From assembly GCA_017447805.1 (NCBI GenBank), contig JAFSMR010000032.1, positions 1-64,000 on the forward strand: a DNA stretch of 64,000 bases, given 5' to 3'. Position 1 is the first letter of the stretch; each line of letters begins with the position of its first letter. Below the pieces are notes generated by a model. That model was given only the letters and a program-made list of their open reading frames with translations, had not been told where the DNA came from and did not search any database. The translations under genes were made by a program, and so were the position numbers. This DNA is from Kiritimatiellia bacterium (lineage in GTDB: Bacteria > Verrucomicrobiota > Kiritimatiellia > RFP12 > UBA1067). Below, piece by piece: positions 60,476-64,000 of the stretch.

Positions 60476-61577
60476 TATACTCCTCGCGGCGGCCACATTC
60501 CAAATCGGGCCTTTCTATCAGCAAAAGCAAGATTATTTTGCACTGCGCCCGATTGTCGCTTATGAAGAAGGCGAGACGGATATACTTTGGCCGCTGTTTA
60601 CTTGCCATAGGGATTGGTGGCGCTTTGCCTATATCGTAAACTACCAAAGCTATCCGCAAGATACCGGCTATCAATTTTCCATTTTGCCGATTTGGTTTAA
60701 TGGACGCGACGAAGAGACTGGCGCTTATGCCGGGCTATTCCCGATTTATGGTCACCATCCTCATTTTTTGATGATGTATGATCTCGATTTCGCTCTGTGG
60801 CCGCTGTGGACGCATTATAAAATGCCGCGTGGCAGAGAATGGCTGGAGACGAATTCCATACTTTTCCCGTTCTTTTCGTGGCGTAGTGATGGCGCATGGA
60901 GTTTTTGGCCGGTCTATGGCGTTAATTATCAGCGAGAATCCGACCACCGCTATTTCCTTTGGCCGATTGTGACATGGGCGAGCTACAGGCAAGACCGCGA
61001 TACTGCGGGCGAGGGGTATTCGTGGATGTTTTGGCCGATTTACGGTCAAGTTTCGCGCGAGCGCGAACAGCAATATATGTTCTTGCCGCCATTCTTTTCT
61101 TTCGCTCAAACTTGGTCTCGCCCGTGGGCCGAAAGAGGCAATTCGGGACCCGAAATCAGAATTCGCGCGCCTTGGCCTTTCTTCGAATATGAATCTTCCC
61201 TTCATCGCGAGCGACTTTCTGTTTGGCCAATTTACGAATCGAGCGAAATTCGCGATTATAAAACAGGCGAACTTGAATCTAGCGTAATGAGATTTGGTTG
61301 GAAGCTAGTCGAGATCTACGATGACGAGACGAGAGTCTTCCCTTTTTACGCATCAGGTCGCGACCATATGCGAATCTGGCCGTTTTACGAATCGGAAGAA
61401 AATGTAAATGGCTTTGAGGAATCGCGATTCCTTGCGTTGATTCCTATCCGTTGGATTCCGGCAGTCGATAGGAACTGGGCGAAATTCTGGACTTTCTATG
61501 AATCGAGAAGCTGCCCTCTTTATACAGACCACTCTCTTTTTTGGGGTATTATAAGATGGAGGACGGATAACGAATGA
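60465..61577 (+). CDS. Aromatic WPxY-repeat protein of unknown function
   Basis: A 370-residue product starting with GTG inside the end of the preceding gene. It contains 16 copies of a short motif, hydrophobic-(W/F/L)-P-hydrophobic-(Y/F/W): for example LWPLF (41), LFPIY (91), LWPLW (111), FWPVY (147), FWPIY (189), VWPIY (253) and IWPFY (304), spaced 13-38 residues apart. Trp, Phe and Tyr are extremely frequent. There is a weak hydrophobic N-terminus (FSSILLAAATFQI) that may be a signal peptide. The pattern suggests a repeated beta-hairpin structure such as a propeller or barrel. No family is recognised. Confidence 0.8.
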   Translation: MFSSILLAAATFQIGPFYQQKQDYFALRPIVAYEEGETDILWPLFTCHRDWWRFAYIVNYQSYPQDTGYQFSILPIWFNGRDEETGAYAGLFPIYGHHPHFLMMYDLDFALWPLWTHYKMPRGREWLETNSILFPFFSWRSDGAWSFWPVYGVNYQRESDHRYFLWPIVTWASYRQDRDTAGEGYSWMFWPIYGQVSREREQQYMFLPPFFSFAQTWSRPWAERGNSGPEIRIRAPWPFFEYESSLHRERLSVWPIYESSEIRDYKTGELESSVMRFGWKLVEIYDDETRVFPFYASGRDHMRIWPFYESEENVNGFEESRFLALIPIRWIPAVDRNWAKFWTFYESRSCPLYTDHSLFWGIIRWRTDNE

Positions 61578-62485
61578 AGCCAATTAATCAAGTTCGGCTT
61601 TGGATGAAAGCCATTCGTCTAGACCAATGGACGAAGAATGGCGTCGTCATGCTGGCTTGGTTTTTTTCTGTCGCCGACTCTAGCCAAAAGACCCTTGAGC
61701 GCGGATTTGTCTCGTTTCTTATGGCGTTTGCGATGGCGGCCTCATTTTCGCTTCTATCGAGCGCATTTTATCTTCTTAACGATGTTTCGGATTATGAAGC
61801 GGATAGGCGTCATCCGGTAAAGCGTCATCGTCCAATCGCCTCTCGTCTTATTTCTCGCATTACTGCTGTTAGAGTAGCTCTTGTGTTATTCGCTTTGGGC
61901 TTTGCGTATCCCGCATTGGTCGTAATTTATCTTCCATCTCGCACGATTGCTTTCGGCACGGTTTTGGCCTACACTGTTATGCAATGTTTTTACACAGGCT
62001 TTCTCAAGCGCATTGCCTATGTAGATGTCATTACGCTCGCCGCGGGTTTTGTTTTAAGGGCTGTCGCCGGTGCCGCGATTATCGCCGCATATATTTCGCC
62101 GTGGTTGCTCGTTTGCACATTTACGCTTTCGATGTTTCTAGCATTTTGCAAGCGTCTGCACGAGAGGGAAATCGCGCTTGAATCTCGCGCCGCACTTAAA
62201 AATTATCATCCTCGGCTTCTTGCGACATGCATTATACTTGCGGCGATTGCTTCTTTCGCAGAATATTTTGCCTACACTGTTACATCGAAAATGGGCGAGC
62301 GTTTCCCACTGTTGTGGATAACTTCGATATTCGTCGCGCTCGGAATTTTGCGTTACATGTATCTAGCGTGGCGCAAGGAAGATGTCGGTAGGCCCGAAAA
62401 GGTTCTCCTTTCCGACCGCATCCTCTGGCTTGCAATCGGCGGCTATGCCGCGAGCGCGATTTTCGCGGTCCTCTATAGATCATGA
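61574..62485 (+). CDS. UbiA-family polyprenyl transferase, DPPR-synthase-like
   Basis: A 303-residue integral membrane enzyme with about eight helices. The N-terminal RLDQWTKN and the first Asp-rich motif NDVSDYEADRRHPVKRHRPIAS match decaprenyl-phosphate 5-phosphoribosyltransferases (DPPR synthases; PRPP as donor) better than menaquinone or heme UbiA enzymes. The second motif region is YTGFLKRIAYVDVITLAAGF. The product would be a lipid-linked pentose for envelope glycan synthesis. It overlaps both neighbours by 4 bp (ATGA), indicating tight coupling to the WPxY protein and folC. Confidence 0.83.
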   Translation: MKPINQVRLWMKAIRLDQWTKNGVVMLAWFFSVADSSQKTLERGFVSFLMAFAMAASFSLLSSAFYLLNDVSDYEADRRHPVKRHRPIASRLISRITAVRVALVLFALGFAYPALVVIYLPSRTIAFGTVLAYTVMQCFYTGFLKRIAYVDVITLAAGFVLRAVAGAAIIAAYISPWLLVCTFTLSMFLAFCKRLHEREIALESRAALKNYHPRLLATCIILAAIASFAEYFAYTVTSKMGERFPLLWITSIFVALGILRYMYLAWRKEDVGRPEKVLLSDRILWLAIGGYAASAIFAVLYRS

Positions 62486-63765
62486 AATTCCTCGAAGAAA
62501 TTTTCGCCTCTCGCAGATTTGGCATGAAGCCAGGCCTTGAGACAATTCGCGCCATTGCTTCGGCTCTCGGCGATCCGCAGCTTGAATTTCCTTCTATTCA
62601 TATCGCAGGAACAAACGGGAAGGGCGCGGTTTCTGCGATGTTGGATGGGGCGCTCCGTTCGCTCGGATTAAAAATCGCACGCTATACTTCGCCTCATCTC
62701 GTAGCGATAAACGAGCGCTTTTTTATAGACGGCATGCCAGTCACCGACGAAAAGCTGGAAAATGGCGCGAAGAAAATAGCGGCTTTATCTAAAAATCTGG
62801 AATCTTCCTTTTTCGAATCTCTTACTGCGCTTGCATTTTCTATCTTTGCAGAAGAGAAAGTCGATTTCGCCGTGCTCGAAACAGGCCTCGGCGGACGACT
62901 TGATGCTACGAATATCTGCCGGCCGAGTCTAACAATTATTACACGCATTGGCCTAGACCACTGTGATTGGCTTGGCGATACTCTTGAAGCCATCGCAAAG
63001 GAGAAGGGTGGTATCATTAAAAAGGGCGTGCCGGTAATCTTGGGTGAAAATGCTCCGGAGGTTGTAGAGATAATAAAAACGATTGCCGCCGAAAACGCCG
63101 CGCCGTTTATCTACGCGCCGGATATCGCTTGCGCGCAAATGATTCCCGATGGCTTTTCTCTCCCCGGCGCATTCAATCGCGAAAATGCCGTAACGGCAAT
63201 CGCAGCGTTGATTGCGATGAAGGATTTTCGAATTCTCCCGCCCAAAATCCTTGAGTCTTTTGCATCCGGCGCCGAAGATATTATTCCCGGCATCGGTGCT
63301 TTTACGAATATCGTTTGGCCAGGACGCTTCCAGCGTATAGGCAGATTTATTGTCGATGGCGCGCATAATCCGCCAGCCGCTCTAGCTCTAGCTCGCGCTC
63401 TTTCGGAAGAAAACTTGCGCGACCTCGTCCTCGTCGCAGGCTTTTGTGGCGATAAAGATATAGATTCGACTTTGAATATCTTGAAACCTTTCGTTTCCAA
63501 AGCTTTGGCGATAAAAACCAATAATCCCCGCGCCCTCGAAGCTGAAGCGCTTGCCGAAAAAATGCGCTCTTGCGGTATTGATGCCAAAAGCTCCCCAAGT
63601 CTTCATTCCGCGCTTGAAAGCGCAAAAGCTTTAGCGTCATCGGATATTCTCATTTGCGGCTCGCTCTTCCTCGTCGGCGAAGCGCTCATCGAACTCGATG
63701 CCTACCCTTGGCCCTTAAATCGCTTCGACCCCTCCGAGCTCCTCTCCTCCTCCCCCGCTAGATAA
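62482..63765 (+). CDS. folC: Folylpolyglutamate/dihydrofolate synthase
   Basis: A 427-residue Mur-ligase-family enzyme adding glutamate to dihydropteroate and folates. Motifs: P-loop HIAGTNGKGAVSAMLDGAL, SPHLVAINERFFIDG, LETGLGGRLDATNI, DHCDWLGDTLEAIAKEKGGI and VDGAHNPPAALALARAL. Length and order are normal. ATGA overlap with the UbiA-family gene. It is the last gene of the 57191-63765 operon and of the window. Confidence 0.96.
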   Translation: MKFLEEIFASRRFGMKPGLETIRAIASALGDPQLEFPSIHIAGTNGKGAVSAMLDGALRSLGLKIARYTSPHLVAINERFFIDGMPVTDEKLENGAKKIAALSKNLESSFFESLTALAFSIFAEEKVDFAVLETGLGGRLDATNICRPSLTIITRIGLDHCDWLGDTLEAIAKEKGGIIKKGVPVILGENAPEVVEIIKTIAAENAAPFIYAPDIACAQMIPDGFSLPGAFNRENAVTAIAALIAMKDFRILPPKILESFASGAEDIIPGIGAFTNIVWPGRFQRIGRFIVDGAHNPPAALALARALSEENLRDLVLVAGFCGDKDIDSTLNILKPFVSKALAIKTNNPRALEAEALAEKMRSCGIDAKSSPSLHSALESAKALASSDILICGSLFLVGEALIELDAYPWPLNRFDPSELLSSSPAR

Positions 63766-64000
63766 ATCCGGCGCATGGGTTAATTAACCATGTAGATCAT
63801 GTAGAATCATGTAGATTGATTATGGTTTTTATCTCGCGCAGAGGCGCAGAGGCGCTGAGGTTGTTCGGTAGGGCTCATCGCCCTGCTCACCGCTGAACCA
63901 AAAATACGACTACGACTACAACTACAACTGAACACCTGAACTTCTGAACACCTGAACAACTGAACGATGCCGGAGGCGCCCAATTTTTATAAATTTTCCC
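63766..64000. repeat. Repeat-rich spacer at window end
   Basis: No gene is visible. The stretch holds a 12-bp palindrome GGTTAATTAACC (63778-63789), three ATGTAGAT(C/T)-type repeats (63790-63818), three GCGCAGAG-type repeats (63836-63860) and four CGACTA/CAACTA hexamers (63907-63930). Five 8-mers of the TGAACNNC type follow (63929-63970). Similar hexamers occur at about 21795-21835, and TGAAC/GGCGCC strings at 19005-19050. Confidence 0.75.

Noticed and set aside
63778-63789. Intrinsic terminator after folC
   Set aside because: GGTTAATTAACC is a short A/T-rich palindrome without loop, strong stem or T-run.

Overview
The window looks like a chromosomal segment from a Gram-negative bacterium of the PVC superphylum, most probably Kiritimatiellota or a close relative (inference). 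The signs are a very long GLUG-repeat surface protein, ExbB/ExbD genes next to a cyclase-fold protein, prepilin-like pseudopilins, many lipoproteins and signal peptides, TPR proteins, and a GH27-acetylesterase fusion. Most core genes have moderate G+C and A/T-rich third codon positions. The first 6.5 kb and the island at about 22-28.5 kb are visibly more G+C-rich.

Layout. 1-6514: 3' part of a giant GLUG-repeat protein. 6515-7244: no gene, but five tandem 42-bp hairpin units just upstream of argB. 7245-15102: tightly packed housekeeping run argB-argD-lysS-nifS-like-nrnA-like-ELM1 family-histidine kinase. 15140-19000: secreted GH27/CE12-type fusion enzyme and a pseudopilin. 19051-21625 (minus): Cys-rich secreted protein, His/Cys-rich sensor kinase and OmpR-type regulator. 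21.8-28.5 kb (minus): accessory island with a second 42-bp tandem array, a decayed small membrane gene, an HTH-Fic protein, two secreted unknowns, a DUF4143-type ATPase and a membrane protein. Several of its gene ends carry copies of the same short module. A tRNA-Ala(CGC) gene follows. 29163-34743: prs-pth-MBL hydrolase-ABC-F-folP-yfcE operon.

34733-45925 (minus) is an envelope cluster: two TPR proteins, ExbB, two ExbDs, and a TonB-positioned protein (one TM helix, Pro/Glu linker, periplasmic squalene-cyclase-like domain). A LolD/LolC-type lipoprotein exporter, a membrane protein and an APH-fold kinase complete it. Divergent from it are two lipoproteins. The second (47006-48427) is the most unusual gene of the window: its C-terminal half holds recognisable copies of the periplasmic domains of both neighbouring ExbDs, in order, without their transmembrane helices. 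I infer that these genes form one motor-coupled envelope system in which the lipoprotein mimics or binds the ExbD heads.

48434-63765: rimO, a HAD-like protein, remains of umuDC, phosphofructokinase, a secreted metzincin-type protease, an amidohydrolase gene whose HxH motif lies in a perfect 36-bp palindrome, and metY. Last comes an overlapping operon of a large membrane/TPR protein, an aromatic repeat protein (16 WPxY-like motifs), a UbiA-family DPPR-synthase-like enzyme and folC. Gene-cluster borders carry short microsatellite-like repeats.

Transcription signals are readable: -10 boxes of the type TATAAT/TACAAT/TAAAAT recur, and argB and fic appear to be leaderless. No rRNA, CRISPR array, prophage or intact insertion sequence was seen.
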